Source: a virus
Reading direction: 5' to 3' (one strand)
Virus record (IMG/VR): IMGVR_UViG_3300030450_000303
Location: 1 to 29,432 of that record
DNA length: 29,432 nucleotides
Part shown: positions 5,576 to 12,839 of the stretch, piece by piece
Layout of the letters: every line of letters starts with the position of its first letter
Position numbering within the stretch: the stretch's first letter is position 1
The notes under the pieces: model-generated
The model's input: the letters and a program-made list of their open reading frames with translations, nothing else
The model's database searches: none
Told to the model about the DNA's origin: nothing
Position numbers and translations under genes: made by a program

Positions 5576-5608
5576 AAAAATAAGGTGCACAAGTTTCCCT
5601 GTGCACCT
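5576..5608 (-). terminator. Rho-independent terminator or attenuator after the basic protein gene
   Basis: On the minus strand AGGTGCAC and GTGCACCT (5608-5601 with 5590-5583) form a perfect 8-bp stem with a 10-nt loop, followed by TATTTTTA. It lies just after the stop of the gene at 5615-5986. The ribosome site of the 60-aa gene follows at once and no promoter is seen between them, so read-through or attenuation is likely. Confidence 0.75.
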
Positions 5609-5614
5609 ATTAGT

Positions 5615-5986
5615 TTACGCTTTCGCGAAGTAGCCTTCTTCAACGAGTCTTTTCGCATAGAACCTAAAGATTCTGAGCGGATCTTGACCCGTAGTCAAAG
5701 TACCTTTCTTCACAGCCAACGCTACCAGATCCTGTGCGGTGAAACTAGCTGAGTCTAACTCAGTTTTCTTAGCTTCAACAACAGTAGTAATCAACGCATT
5801 CATTTGCGGTGTCTTACCTTCTGGTGCTTTGCCACTATACGTATACAAAGTTCTTGCGGAACCTCTACCTGCTTTCGTAGGTTTAGGTATCGCTGTCACT
5901 TTAGCTTTGCTAAGTGGCTTTGCAACTACTTTCGCAGTTGCTATTGGTGCTCTCTTTTTAGAGGGCGTAGAAGTAGATGTTTGCAT
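5615..5986 (-). CDS. Basic putative DNA-binding protein (123 aa)
   Basis: The N-terminal 45 residues are low-complexity and rich in Lys, Ala, Pro and Thr (KKRAPIATAKVVAKPLSKAK), like a histone tail. From about residue 62 the chain looks like a small winged-helix domain: MNALITTVVEAKK, FTAQDLVALAVKKG, then DPLRIFRFYAKRLVEEGYF. The layout suggests non-specific plus specific nucleic-acid binding. The start has AAAGGAGAAAGCAA. It has its own early promoter (6043-6071) and a terminator, so it may be made in larger amounts than its neighbours. DNA binding is inferred from composition and fold-like pattern. Confidence 0.7.
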   Translation of the reverse strand: MQTSTSTPSKKRAPIATAKVVAKPLSKAKVTAIPKPTKAGRGSARTLYTYSGKAPEGKTPQMNALITTVVEAKKTELDSASFTAQDLVALAVKKGTLTTGQDPLRIFRFYAKRLVEEGYFAKA

Positions 5987-6042
5987 TTGCTTTCTCCTTT
6001 CTTCTTGTTAATGTTATCCACCTTGCGGTAGAGCCAGTATCT

Positions 6043-6071
6043 AGTATGCCTTTCAATAACACGAAAGTAAA
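6043..6071 (-). promoter_or_regulatory. Early promoter, TTTACTTT class
   Basis: On the minus strand GGTTTACTTTCGTG gives -35 TTTACT (6071-6066), a 17-bp spacer and CATACT (6048-6043). Transcription would start near 6036, about 50 bp before the basic-protein gene. Confidence 0.65.
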
Positions 6072-6087
6072 CCAGTATAAAGAAGGT

Positions 6088-6176
6088 GAGAGAGGTCCAG
6101 TGGTGTAGGCATATCTTTGTCTATTTTCAACCACCAACATTGAGCCCCCTTATGCATGCCTCGAGGCACCTCTCTC
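6088..6176 (-). other. Possible structured RNA or stem region between genes
   Basis: GAGAGAGGT (6088-6096) and ACCTCTCTC (6168-6176) are perfectly complementary over 9 bp and enclose 71 nt. Inside, AGGCAT (6107-6112) can pair with ATGCCT (6156-6161). The interior also holds a GCCTCGAGGC palindrome. It lies between the stop of the gene at 6185-6415 and the next promoter. It does not fit a tRNA: no T-loop or anticodon arm is seen. It may protect or shape the 3' end of the upstream transcript. Confidence 0.4.
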
Positions 6177-6184
6177 TTTTAAAC

Positions 6185-6415
6185 CTAATGTAGCTTATCA
6201 TCCGAAAACTTTACCAGATCATTTTCTTCTAGGTAATTTTTCCAAAACATCAATATAAGTGAGGGATCATCCACCCCCACCAGTTCTTGACAACCTTGTG
6301 CAATCATAGTATCGGAAATTACCCGAGCCAGTTCATCGTTCCCTGACTCGAATAATTGCTCCCAAACCATACCTAAGACAGCAGCGTCTATTTTATATGA
6401 ATTAGGATTGTCCAC
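6185..6415 (-). CDS. Hypothetical acidic protein (76 aa), GTG start
   Basis: A helical acidic protein (MVWEQLFESGNDELARVISD; LILMFWKNYLEEND). The GTG start at 6415 shares its first G with the TAG stop of the DUF932 gene (TAGTG), and AGAGGG lies upstream, so translation is coupled to that gene. No domain is recognised. A DUF932 partner role is possible from position only. Confidence 0.6.
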   Translation of the reverse strand: MDNPNSYKIDAAVLGMVWEQLFESGNDELARVISDTMIAQGCQELVGVDDPSLILMFWKNYLEENDLVKFSDDKLH

Positions 6416-7443
6416 TAGGCAGCCCTCTGTAGAGCAAGTTCTAATGCCTTGCTTTTACGATTGGCTGCGGCACCAAACCATGCACTATGTAGAGCATTGC
6501 CTTCGGTTTGCGACTCACGTAAATGGTCTTCCACGTAGGTAACAGCATTCAATGCTCCCCACCACGTGCCTTTAGCAGATTTCAGGTTTGCACCTGGACT
6601 CTGATCTAGAGCATCGACCACTAATGAAGGAAACTTATTCAGTTTCTCTTTTAGAGGCTCTTGCATACCTATAGCTTTGCCTTCTTCACGTAGCTGTTGC
6701 TCCTTACGATATTCAGCGATCATTAACGGTTGGTATATTTCACCAACATAATCAAGGACATCGGAGTGTTTAGCTTTCGCTTTCGACAATAGAGTAGAGT
6801 TATTTCTAAACTCAGTCATAGCTGTCGCAGATAGACCTAATGCTTCTTCTGCGGCTTGTATAACGTCGTCACCGAACTCTTTAACGTGAGGCATACGGAA
6901 AGATGCTGTACCACTGTGCTGTAGTGCCATCGTGAGGGTGTTATTACACACAACTCTTATAGGCGTTAGCTTTATGGTCATCGATCTACCAACTATATGC
7001 GGTTGATTAATAAGAAGATAACCTTTTATAAGGTCGTCTCCCGCCAGTTCGAAGTCTTCTGAGATTTTAGCTAAACCCCATATTTCTCCGCCATCTTTTA
7101 AACTACCTGCGGTTTCCATGGTCATATGACCAGCTTCCGTAAAGCGTTTAAAGAATTTGAATACGTCTTCATTTTGAATAGGGACGTAGTCTCTACCGCA
7201 ATGTGATAGTATTCGGTTATCAGAATCACGAACGATGTGAAAAGTATTCTCCGCTTGGATAATACCAACATCTTCGCTCCATTCGGGGGCGTCTAGCGTG
7301 TAACTAGGACGTTTACTAACAGTCCAGTCTAGCTGTGCAGCCTCCTGCATTTGCAATGGTGTAAGGTTAGCGTCAACTTCAACACCCAATCCGTGCCAAG
7401 GTTTTTCACTAGCCCAAGCCATTGTTTCTACTTGATGTGCCAT
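6415..7443 (-). CDS. DUF932 / TIGR03299-type phage protein
   Basis: Starts MAHQVETMAWASEKPWHGLG and continues with VEVDANLTPLQMQEAA, LDWTVSKRPSYT, CGRDYVPIQNEDVFKFF, then MTIKLTPIRVVCNNTLTMAL near the centre. These are hallmark segments of the DUF932 'phage/plasmid-like' family: M(A)H.., W.GLG..., Y...QN...F.FF, and P.RVVC.NTL..AL. At 342 aa it is full length. Family members are widespread in phages and plasmids and their function is not established. AGAAAGGAGAAATAT precedes the start, and it has its own early promoter at 7494-7522. Confidence 0.88.
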   Translation of the reverse strand: MAHQVETMAWASEKPWHGLGVEVDANLTPLQMQEAAQLDWTVSKRPSYTLDAPEWSEDVGIIQAENTFHIVRDSDNRILSHCGRDYVPIQNEDVFKFFKRFTEAGHMTMETAGSLKDGGEIWGLAKISEDFELAGDDLIKGYLLINQPHIVGRSMTIKLTPIRVVCNNTLTMALQHSGTASFRMPHVKEFGDDVIQAAEEALGLSATAMTEFRNNSTLLSKAKAKHSDVLDYVGEIYQPLMIAEYRKEQQLREEGKAIGMQEPLKEKLNKFPSLVVDALDQSPGANLKSAKGTWWGALNAVTYVEDHLRESQTEGNALHSAWFGAAANRKSKALELALQRAA

Positions 7444-7493
7444 ATATTTCTCCTTTCTAAGTTTATGACAGTAGCTTAATTACTACTATGGTC

Positions 7494-7522
7494 ATTATAG
7501 CTACCAAAGCTACGAAAGTAAA
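7494..7522 (-). promoter_or_regulatory. Early promoter, TTTACTTT class (best match)
   Basis: On the minus strand GCTTTACTTTCGTA gives -35 TTTACT (7522-7517), a 17-bp spacer and a perfect TATAAT (7499-7494). It overlaps the last codons of the VRR-NUC gene and would start near 7487, about 45 bp before the DUF932 ATG. Confidence 0.75.
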
Positions 7523-7899
7523 GCAGTAGTTAGAGCGTCCCAGTCGTACGGTATTGTGAGCGTTAGTAGAGCATCAGATTTGTAGCCACCCTTCACTAGT
7601 TCTTTTATTCCTGTGAGACTGTCTATGTGGTAGAGTTTGATCTCATTGTTTTTTCTAGCCATAACAAAGACTTGTCCACCATGCGAGGCACGTTTAGCTA
7701 ACCAAGAAATTTGCATGGGTCGTAGAGTGAGTTGATTCCCCGAGTGTATTTCTTTTAGTTCTATCCAGAACTCTTTGCCTTTACCACAACCATTAACATC
7801 AGGAACACCTGCTCCTGTCATCCCAGTTTCAATCCTCTGTAGATGTATCTGTGTCAGATTTGTTCTTAACAAGAGCCATAAATTCTTTTCTTTTGCCAT
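7510..7899 (-). CDS. VRR-NUC family nuclease
   Basis: A small PD-(D/E)xK endonuclease of the VRR-NUC family, probably acting on branched or structured DNA during replication or maturation. The core is visible: GAGVPDVNG with D34, then FWIELKE with E47 and K49, and LRPMQISWL with Q63, followed by GGQVFVMARKN. At 129 aa it is a standalone domain of normal size. AGAAAGGA lies upstream of the ATG. Its start overlaps the zinc-motif gene at 7829-8482 by 71 bp. In phages such nucleases often act as junction resolvases; that role is inference here. Confidence 0.85.
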   Translation of the reverse strand: MAKEKNLWLLLRTNLTQIHLQRIETGMTGAGVPDVNGCGKGKEFWIELKEIHSGNQLTLRPMQISWLAKRASHGGQVFVMARKNNEIKLYHIDSLTGIKELVKGGYKSDALLTLTIPYDWDALTTALLS

Positions 7900-8482
7900 A
7901 TTTGTGTATTTCCTTTCTACTTAACCCTCTGTTGATCATAACCCATTCGTGAGCTTTTTGTTTTCTTAGTTCAGCTTGACTCACATCAGGCTGATACACT
8001 TTTCCGTTGGCGTATCTTGCTACAGGAAGTTCTTCTTCGAGTATTTTATTTATTTCTGCCATATCTTCCCAAACAAAATTATTATCGGCTTCTGCTTCTA
8101 CTACCCTCATTACTTTTAAAGGTAGAGCACAAGCAGGAAGCCAATCACGTCCTAATTTTCCATCAGTGCGTAAATCTTGTGTAACATCGGTTTTACTAAA
8201 ATCTGATCGATTATTATCATACTGTGTTTGTTTTTGACATTCAGTAGAGCAATACACTGCTGATTTATGTTTTTCATATTTAAATTCTTTTCTACATCGA
8301 ACACAACGAAAAGTCTTTTGTTCATTTAAATAATGATCTTGTGATTTTTTAATTGCTGTATCACAGCATTCCTTACTACAGTATTTTGTTCTTCGTGGAG
8401 GGAGGTTTTTTTGACATTCAACACAATAACCCCTTTCCGTAATTTCGTATTCAGAGTTTGTTATTTCAAAAAAGTTACCCAT
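7829..8482 (-). CDS. Double zinc-motif phage protein (217 aa)
   Basis: The N-terminal part has two similar modules: C20-x2-C23...C35-x3-C39 and C60-x2-C63...C78-x3-C82, each with YC(S)xxC, resembling treble-clef or MYM/TRASH-like zinc fingers. The rest holds a helical EMAEINKILEEELP region and a basic C-terminal part with GLSRKEIHKYGKR. A frame upstream to 8572 would add 30 hydrophobic residues, but it runs over the TTTACTTT promoter and has no ribosome site. I therefore start at 8482, where the predicted transcription start coincides with the ATG (possibly leaderless). A nucleic-acid-binding role is inferred; it is not an HNH nuclease, because no HNH residues are visible. Confidence 0.7.
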   Translation of the reverse strand: MGNFFEITNSEYEITERGYCVECQKNLPPRRTKYCSKECCDTAIKKSQDHYLNEQKTFRCVRCRKEFKYEKHKSAVYCSTECQKQTQYDNNRSDFSKTDVTQDLRTDGKLGRDWLPACALPLKVMRVVEAEADNNFVWEDMAEINKILEEELPVARYANGKVYQPDVSQAELRKQKAHEWVMINRGLSRKEIHKYGKRKEFMALVKNKSDTDTSTED

Positions 8483-8488
8483 ATAAAT

Positions 8489-8517
8489 AGGGTAAAGGAG
8501 ATAAACGCCAAAGTAAA
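8489..8517 (-). promoter_or_regulatory. Early promoter, TTTACTTT class, possibly leaderless
   Basis: On the minus strand GTTTACTTTGGCG gives -35 TTTACT (8517-8512), a 17-bp spacer and TACCCT (8494-8489), a weaker -10. The expected start, seven bases on, is 8482, exactly the A of the ATG of the zinc-motif gene, which has no Shine-Dalgarno sequence. Confidence 0.5.
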
Positions 8518-8671
8518 CTACTAAATAGAGTAAAAAGTCCCCATAGAAGCTGTTAAAGAGCCTACATCCCATATAAGCTAATCTGGGACGTTCTGGGGGC
8601 TTTTATATCCTTTTTAACTTACTTCCTTACCTACTAGTAGATCGTTTAGCCTGTGGCATCTGGTAAAGCCG

Positions 8672-8694
8672 ATTTTTAGAAAAAGCCTAAAAAT
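8672..8694. repeat. A/T inverted repeat in the 8573-8700 gap
   Basis: ATTTTTAG and CTAAAAAT form a perfect 8-bp stem with a 7-nt loop just after the stop of the HTH gene. There is no T-run after it on the minus strand, so termination is doubtful. The rest of the 128-bp gap holds no gene or clear promoter that I can see. Confidence 0.35.
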
Positions 8695-8700
8695 TTATAA

Positions 8701-9039
8701 CTACCAATCCCATCCTGTATGAGGAGCAACTTTTTGATTATCTGAAGCCAATTTGATCTCACGATCGTTTAACCACTCATTAAATGCCCTTTGTGTTTGA
8801 TCAACGTCCGAGTAGAGTTGTTTAAATTCTGACCACTTATTACGTGCAACTTGCACACCATAATAGTAATCACCGTCACCGAGCTTACAACGTGTAATTA
8901 TTTGCCACATACGTTGTTTTGTAACGTCGTATTCTTTTCCTAGTTGTTCTAGTGTAGTTTCTGAGTTGTTCCATTTGTCATACATACTTCTGTATCTAAT
9001 GGAGTTTTCTTTTGCTTTTTGTTGTGAGATACCTTTCAT
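8701..9039 (-). CDS. Sigma-region-4-like helix-turn-helix protein (112 aa)
   Basis: Begins MKGISQQKAKENSIRYRSMY. The centre, WNNSETTLEQLGKEYDVTKQ followed by RMWQIITRCKLGDG, matches the helix-turn-helix of sigma-70 region 4 (TLEqLGKeYdVTrqRvwQI). There is no region 2, so it is not a full sigma factor. The ATG at 9039 overlaps the TGA of the polymerase gene as ATGA, with AAAGGAAA upstream, which decides this start over an in-frame ATG 9 codons earlier. It may act as a transcription regulator, perhaps of late genes; that is inference. Confidence 0.7.
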   Translation of the reverse strand: MKGISQQKAKENSIRYRSMYDKWNNSETTLEQLGKEYDVTKQRMWQIITRCKLGDGDYYYGVQVARNKWSEFKQLYSDVDQTQRAFNEWLNDREIKLASDNQKVAPHTGWDW

Positions 9040-10904
9040 GTTTTTATTTCCTTTGTTTCGCCCCATGACGTACCTAGTTCTTGATCCACTAATAGGGGAA
9101 CAGCAAGTTCGACACAGTTCTCCATTATTCTTGTTACTGTGTTAGCTTGTTCTGTGTTCTCTATTGAAATATCAACTTCATCGTGGACTTGTAGGTGAGG
9201 AACTATTCCTTCCTCCCATAAACCTATCATTGCTAACTTAGTCATGTCAGCAGCAGAGCCTTGTATTAAACGATTTAGAGCCTTGTATGTGTATGACCTT
9301 TTTAAGTCTTCACCATATTTTTCTTTTGCCTCTTCAAGAGGTAAAGGTAGATTGCGTTCATATCTGCTTTCCCACAAATCGAAACGACAGTGTCTACCTG
9401 CGAACGTTTTGATATAGCCACGTTCCATAGCTACCCTTGCACATTGGTCTTGTAGAGCTCGAATAAAAGGAACGTTGGCGTGATACTGCCGAAAAAGTTT
9501 CTCAGCTTCTGTATCGTCTATACCTAGTTCTTTAATCAACTTTTCTTTACCCATCCCATAACTTAATCCTAGATTAATCGTCTTAGCCTGTTTACGAGGT
9601 ATGTTAGCCATGTCTGCAACTATCTGATGAAAGTCTGCGTTGTCGTCTCTATATTGAGCGACGGCATTCTCAGCACCATTTAGTTTCATTTGATTAGCAT
9701 AATGTACAGTTAATCTAGGTTCTTGTTGAGAGTAATCGAACACGCCCCACTGACACCCTTCTTCAGGAATAAACAACGAACGTATCAGGTTGCCTATTTC
9801 TGGGTCACGTGCAGGGACTTGTTGTAGATTAGGATTGCTATAACTAAACCTACCGCTGACTGTACCGCCACGATCATTACGCATAGGATGTGCTTCTGCA
9901 TGAATCCTACCGTTAAATGCGTGTTCCATAATCATCTTATCGATAAACGTAGTTCTAGCTTTGTTGAGTTTTCTAGCTCTAACAATTAATTGTGGAAGTT
10001 CATGCTCATGTCCTTCTAACCAGTCCTTTTGGAAACTAGCCATCCCCTTTTCTGTGCGAGGGAACCACAAGTCATTCTTTTCAAAAATATTTTGTAGAGA
10101 AGCGTTAGCCCATAGATTTACATCACTACCATACTTACGCTTTATCTCTACTTGTATTTTCTGTTCCTCAGTAGATAGTTGCTTGCTAACTACTTCAGCT
10201 TTCTCTTCATCTACTCTAACCCCTCTCCATCTCATTTCTAATAGAAGGGGAATCAGCTTAGATTCCATTTCAAGTATTTTTTCTAGCCCTTGTTCAGCTA
10301 TTTCTAGTTTAAGTTTATTCCATAACTTTAATGTAAGTGCTGCATCTTGTTGACCATAAGGTCCAACGTATTTAGCATGTAGCTTATACATCTCTGACTT
10401 AGGGTTGACACCGAAAGCCAACGCTGCATCTTGTAATAAAGACTCATCTTTCTTTTCATCACAATAAGCAACGCCTAAGTTATCGAGTGAGTAAGAAAAC
10501 CTATTCTCGTTTATTAAAGGAGCTGCAACAATCGTATCAAGTATATTACCTTTTACAATAATGCCTTCTCTCCTTAACCACCCTACATCGTAGAGAGCAT
10601 TATGAAATATAACGTCCCTCTTAGTAGAGCTGAGTAGATTTGTTAACCACCGTAGAACAATCGTCTCATCTAGATTACCACCACCTTCATGACGGATAGG
10701 GAAATAACCACACCAATTCTCTGTTGCTACTCCGATACCTACAATATGCCCACGACCTGTAGCCCATCCTGGACCACAAGTCGTTAGGTGAGGATCATAA
10801 GTTTCTAAATCAATAGCCACTGTCTCTGTCTCAGAAAACTGAGGAAAGACATCAGGCACTGTCCAGGAACTTTCAGGAGCGAAAAGAGAATTCTGCATGA
10901 TCAT
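9036..10904 (-). CDS. polA: DNA polymerase I family (family A) with 3'-5' exonuclease
   Basis: This is the phage replicative polymerase. The N-terminal proofreading domain has AIDLETYDP (D32, E34), FHNALYDVGWL (N102, D106) and YGQQDAAL (Y183, D187). The polymerase domain has TVSGRFS (348-354), motif A FDYSQQEPRL (D390, E395), motif B RKQAKTINLGLSYG (R437, K441, Y449) and motif C LQVHDEVD (H574, D575, E576). No 5'-3' exonuclease domain is present, as in T7-like polymerases. The residue equivalent to E. coli Phe762 is leucine (L445). At 622 aa it is complete. The first ATG overlaps the preceding TGA as ATGA. All catalytic residues are intact. Confidence 0.97.
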   Translation of the reverse strand: MIMQNSLFAPESSWTVPDVFPQFSETETVAIDLETYDPHLTTCGPGWATGRGHIVGIGVATENWCGYFPIRHEGGGNLDETIVLRWLTNLLSSTKRDVIFHNALYDVGWLRREGIIVKGNILDTIVAAPLINENRFSYSLDNLGVAYCDEKKDESLLQDAALAFGVNPKSEMYKLHAKYVGPYGQQDAALTLKLWNKLKLEIAEQGLEKILEMESKLIPLLLEMRWRGVRVDEEKAEVVSKQLSTEEQKIQVEIKRKYGSDVNLWANASLQNIFEKNDLWFPRTEKGMASFQKDWLEGHEHELPQLIVRARKLNKARTTFIDKMIMEHAFNGRIHAEAHPMRNDRGGTVSGRFSYSNPNLQQVPARDPEIGNLIRSLFIPEEGCQWGVFDYSQQEPRLTVHYANQMKLNGAENAVAQYRDDNADFHQIVADMANIPRKQAKTINLGLSYGMGKEKLIKELGIDDTEAEKLFRQYHANVPFIRALQDQCARVAMERGYIKTFAGRHCRFDLWESRYERNLPLPLEEAKEKYGEDLKRSYTYKALNRLIQGSAADMTKLAMIGLWEEGIVPHLQVHDEVDISIENTEQANTVTRIMENCVELAVPLLVDQELGTSWGETKEIKT

Positions 10905-11215
10905 TTCTTCTTTTTAACCCTCACGACTTTCACTTTTGGTTTTTTAGCCTTTTTCTTTTTCGGTGCTTTACCGCCTTCCCAAGCTTCGTTAACGTTTGGT
11001 GTAGACTTATCGTCTCCTTTATACGTTCCCTTTTTAGTTCTAGCTCTCTTAGGTTTAGCTTTAATCACAGGAGCGTCTTCAAACGAATCCAGTTTTACTG
11101 TGGCGTCTTCCACCGCTGATTTAATTACTTTTGCTTTCGCAACCTCGTCCACCTTTGCTGGCGGAGGTGTTAGAGGTGTGTTTATAAAAGCTATAAATTT
11201 TGACCACCAATTCAT
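10901..11215 (-). CDS. Lysine-rich basic protein (104 aa)
   Basis: Begins MNWWSKFIAFINTPLTPPP, then an Ala/Val/Lys-rich middle and a strongly basic C-terminus (KAKPKRARTKKG, then APKKKKAKKPKVKVVRVKKKK split by short linkers). There is no catalytic motif. The composition suggests non-specific nucleic-acid binding, like a histone tail, and its position next to the polymerase fits a replication or DNA-handling role, which is inference. The ATG at 11215 has GAGGAGG and follows the preceding stop by one base; a start 9 codons upstream is less likely. Confidence 0.7.
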   Translation of the reverse strand: MNWWSKFIAFINTPLTPPPAKVDEVAKAKVIKSAVEDATVKLDSFEDAPVIKAKPKRARTKKGTYKGDDKSTPNVNEAWEGGKAPKKKKAKKPKVKVVRVKKKK

Positions 11216-11216
11216 A

Positions 11217-11582
11217 TTAGTCCTCCTCTCTGTCTTCTTCAACAGAGTAATTTACATCATTAGCTTCTGATACTATTGTTGCTGTTTCTATGTCAGCAGT
11301 ATTAGTCATGATGTGTTCTTCAGTTAATAATAAATACCTACGCAAATCCCGTATATCATCGAGTAGACCTGCTTCGCCTTTATAGACTTCACCCGCCTCG
11401 AATATATCCCAACCATGCTTTTCAGCTTGGTGCTCGATCCTATCGAACTTACGTGCTAACATCATAAAGGCACCTACACCTCCACGACGTTTCCAAGAGT
11501 CGCCATACGACGTTTCGGCTCGTTTAAGAGCTTCTAAATCGTTTTGAGCAGACTCTTTCATTTTTTCCCATTTATTGCTCAT
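11217..11582 (-). CDS. Conserved phage protein, possibly Nmad1/DUF1599-like
   Basis: The core reads TSYGDSWKRRGGVGAFMMLA, then RKFDRIEHQAEKHGWDIFEA and DDIRDLRRYLLLTEEHI. The pattern YGxSWxxRG...RKxDRIE...DIRDLRRYLLL recurs in phage proteins near nucleotide-metabolism genes and resembles the 'nucleotide modification associated domain 1' pattern. That link is by memory of motif layout and is tentative. The C-terminus is acidic (YSVEEDREED). AAGGAG precedes the ATG, and the start overlaps the end of the ThyA-family gene by 11 bp, so the two are cotranslated. Its place beside ThyA and the hypermodification gene supports a role in modified-nucleotide synthesis. Confidence 0.55.
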   Translation of the reverse strand: MSNKWEKMKESAQNDLEALKRAETSYGDSWKRRGGVGAFMMLARKFDRIEHQAEKHGWDIFEAGEVYKGEAGLLDDIRDLRRYLLLTEEHIMTNTADIETATIVSEANDVNYSVEEDREED

Positions 11583-12621
11583 GAGTATCTCCTTTGTCCG
11601 TCTTGTTAATAGTCGTCTTGTCTCTCTTACGGACCCAATCGAGACAAGCCGTTCTCCAATCAGAAGCTTTTATTAAATTTATCTTGTTATAGACTTCTTC
11701 AAAATTCTTCATCGTATACGCCCTATGTACTTGAAGCATAGGAATAGCTATATCGGTGAATGCTGGGTTAACCCAATTATCTGTATAAGACTCTATGTCC
11801 ATAGGATGCATATTAAAAAATCTATTAAGTTCCCAATCCAAAACATCTACATCTTTGAATAATAAGCTAGGCTTATAATCATCTAGAGTATCATAAGGAT
11901 TCTTTATATCTCTATAAGTGTATATATCTATCTCCATGTGCTTAACTTTGTCCCACACAGGATTCAAATAGATATGAAAACTATCACTAACTTGTCTATA
12001 CACGCCAACCTCTATCTCTAAACAAGTAGCTATGTATTCTTGTAATACTGACATATGAACCACGTTAGCACCATAAGCCCCCCATAGCATATCGTTTGAT
12101 CGATTACATACTGTCATGTTTAATTTGTTATCTCGTATCTTGAAATAGATATTAGTATTACAAGGAACATCTTTGCCTTGTTTATCTAAATCATGTACAG
12201 GATCCCACATTTGTAATACGCATCGCCTATCTTCAGGATTTTTCTTTAACATCTTAATAATGATTGCTAATTGGTTTTTTAGGAAATAAGTCTTCCACCT
12301 ATAACCATAAGCCCCCCATAGAGTTTCACCATCATCTGAAAAATCTTCCATAGACTTAACAAAATAAGTTAATGGTTTTAAATCGTTGTGTCCTGCTAAC
12401 ATCCAAAGACTTTCTATAAAATGAAAGAAAGGGTTAGCGTCTCTTTGTTTATACAAACAGACTCGTTCGCAGGGTTTACTATAAACCGTTGTTACAGGTT
12501 GTAGAGCCTCGTATGTTGTTCCATTACGGCTTTCTTGTACTCTATACGCTGTGTCATCTAAAAATAAATCAATACCTAATAACAAAGCATCGTTTACGTT
12601 TCTTGCGTTAATCACTCTCAT
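11572..12621 (-). CDS. Thymidylate synthase family enzyme (TS or dUMP hydroxymethylase)
   Basis: A ThyA-superfamily enzyme that would add a one-carbon group from methylene-tetrahydrofolate to dUMP, giving dTMP (synthase) or 5-hydroxymethyl-dUMP (hydroxymethylase). The catalytic cysteine is C154 in DVPCNTNIYF. Phosphate-binding arginines are R132/R133 (EDRRCVLQMWDP) and R174 in CNRSND, with D177, N186 in GAYGANVVH, and H216/Y218 in DSFHIYLN. LWGAYG occurs twice, at 101 and 179. The loop before N186 is one residue longer than in E. coli ThyA, and HIYLNPVW replaces the usual HIYSNH. Such divergence is typical of phage hydroxymethylases and other ThyA variants. The ATG overlaps the preceding stop as ATGA. 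Placement beside the base-modification gene favours 5hmdUMP production, but this needs testing. Confidence 0.85.
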   Translation of the reverse strand: MRVINARNVNDALLLGIDLFLDDTAYRVQESRNGTTYEALQPVTTVYSKPCERVCLYKQRDANPFFHFIESLWMLAGHNDLKPLTYFVKSMEDFSDDGETLWGAYGYRWKTYFLKNQLAIIIKMLKKNPEDRRCVLQMWDPVHDLDKQGKDVPCNTNIYFKIRDNKLNMTVCNRSNDMLWGAYGANVVHMSVLQEYIATCLEIEVGVYRQVSDSFHIYLNPVWDKVKHMEIDIYTYRDIKNPYDTLDDYKPSLLFKDVDVLDWELNRFFNMHPMDIESYTDNWVNPAFTDIAIPMLQVHRAYTMKNFEEVYNKINLIKASDWRTACLDWVRKRDKTTINKTDKGDTHEQ

Positions 12622-12839
12622 AACGTTTCCTGATACCCATCTATTATTTCACCTATAAGAAAACTTATCTCGTTCTCGTTTAGTCTAGGAAGTTTTCTCT
12701 TTATGAACGCTACTGCCATTTTGTGATCAGCAGCGACTTTTAAAAAGAAAGCAACTTCTAAAAACTGGGTGTAATGTATGTCCACTGAGTCGCCCCAGTC
12801 TTCTAAAAGCTCAACCGAATATTCGTTAACTTTTCCCAT
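12618..12839 (-). CDS. Small hypothetical protein in the modification operon (73 aa)
   Basis: Begins MGKVNEYSVELLEDWGDSVD and is otherwise helical: FLEVAFFLKVAADHKMAVAF, then LPRLNENEISFLIGEIIDG. No known domain is recognised. AAGGAGAAAG precedes the ATG; the start overlaps the end of the base-modification gene and the stop overlaps the ThyA start as ATGA. This tight packing suggests that the three proteins are made together. Confidence 0.65.
   Translation of the reverse strand: MGKVNEYSVELLEDWGDSVDIHYTQFLEVAFFLKVAADHKMAVAFIKRKLPRLNENEISFLIGEIIDGYQETL

Noticed and set aside
5566-5658. N-terminal extension of the 60-aa gene at 5383-5565
   Set aside because: It runs through the terminator stem and the end of the upstream gene, and the internal ATG has a clear AGGAG site.
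6088-6176. tRNA gene at the 9-bp stem
   Set aside because: No anticodon arm, no TTC-type T-loop and no CCA-compatible end; length and stems do not fit the cloverleaf.
7440-7550. Hydrophobic reading frame running through the promoter upstream of the DUF932 gene
   Set aside because: It lacks an ATG or GTG and a ribosome site; the hydrophobic character comes from the T-rich promoter.
8482-8572. 30-residue hydrophobic N-terminal extension of the double zinc-motif protein
   Set aside because: No ribosome site at 8572, the segment covers a TTTACTTT promoter, and a membrane anchor is not otherwise suggested by the soluble zinc protein.
8672-8694. Terminator after the HTH gene
   Set aside because: The stem is only A/T-rich and is not followed by a T-run on the transcribed strand.
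9961-10353. 130-aa plus-strand open frame inside the polymerase gene
   Set aside because: Antisense to well-conserved polymerase motifs, with Ser/Cys-rich shadow composition and no ribosome site.
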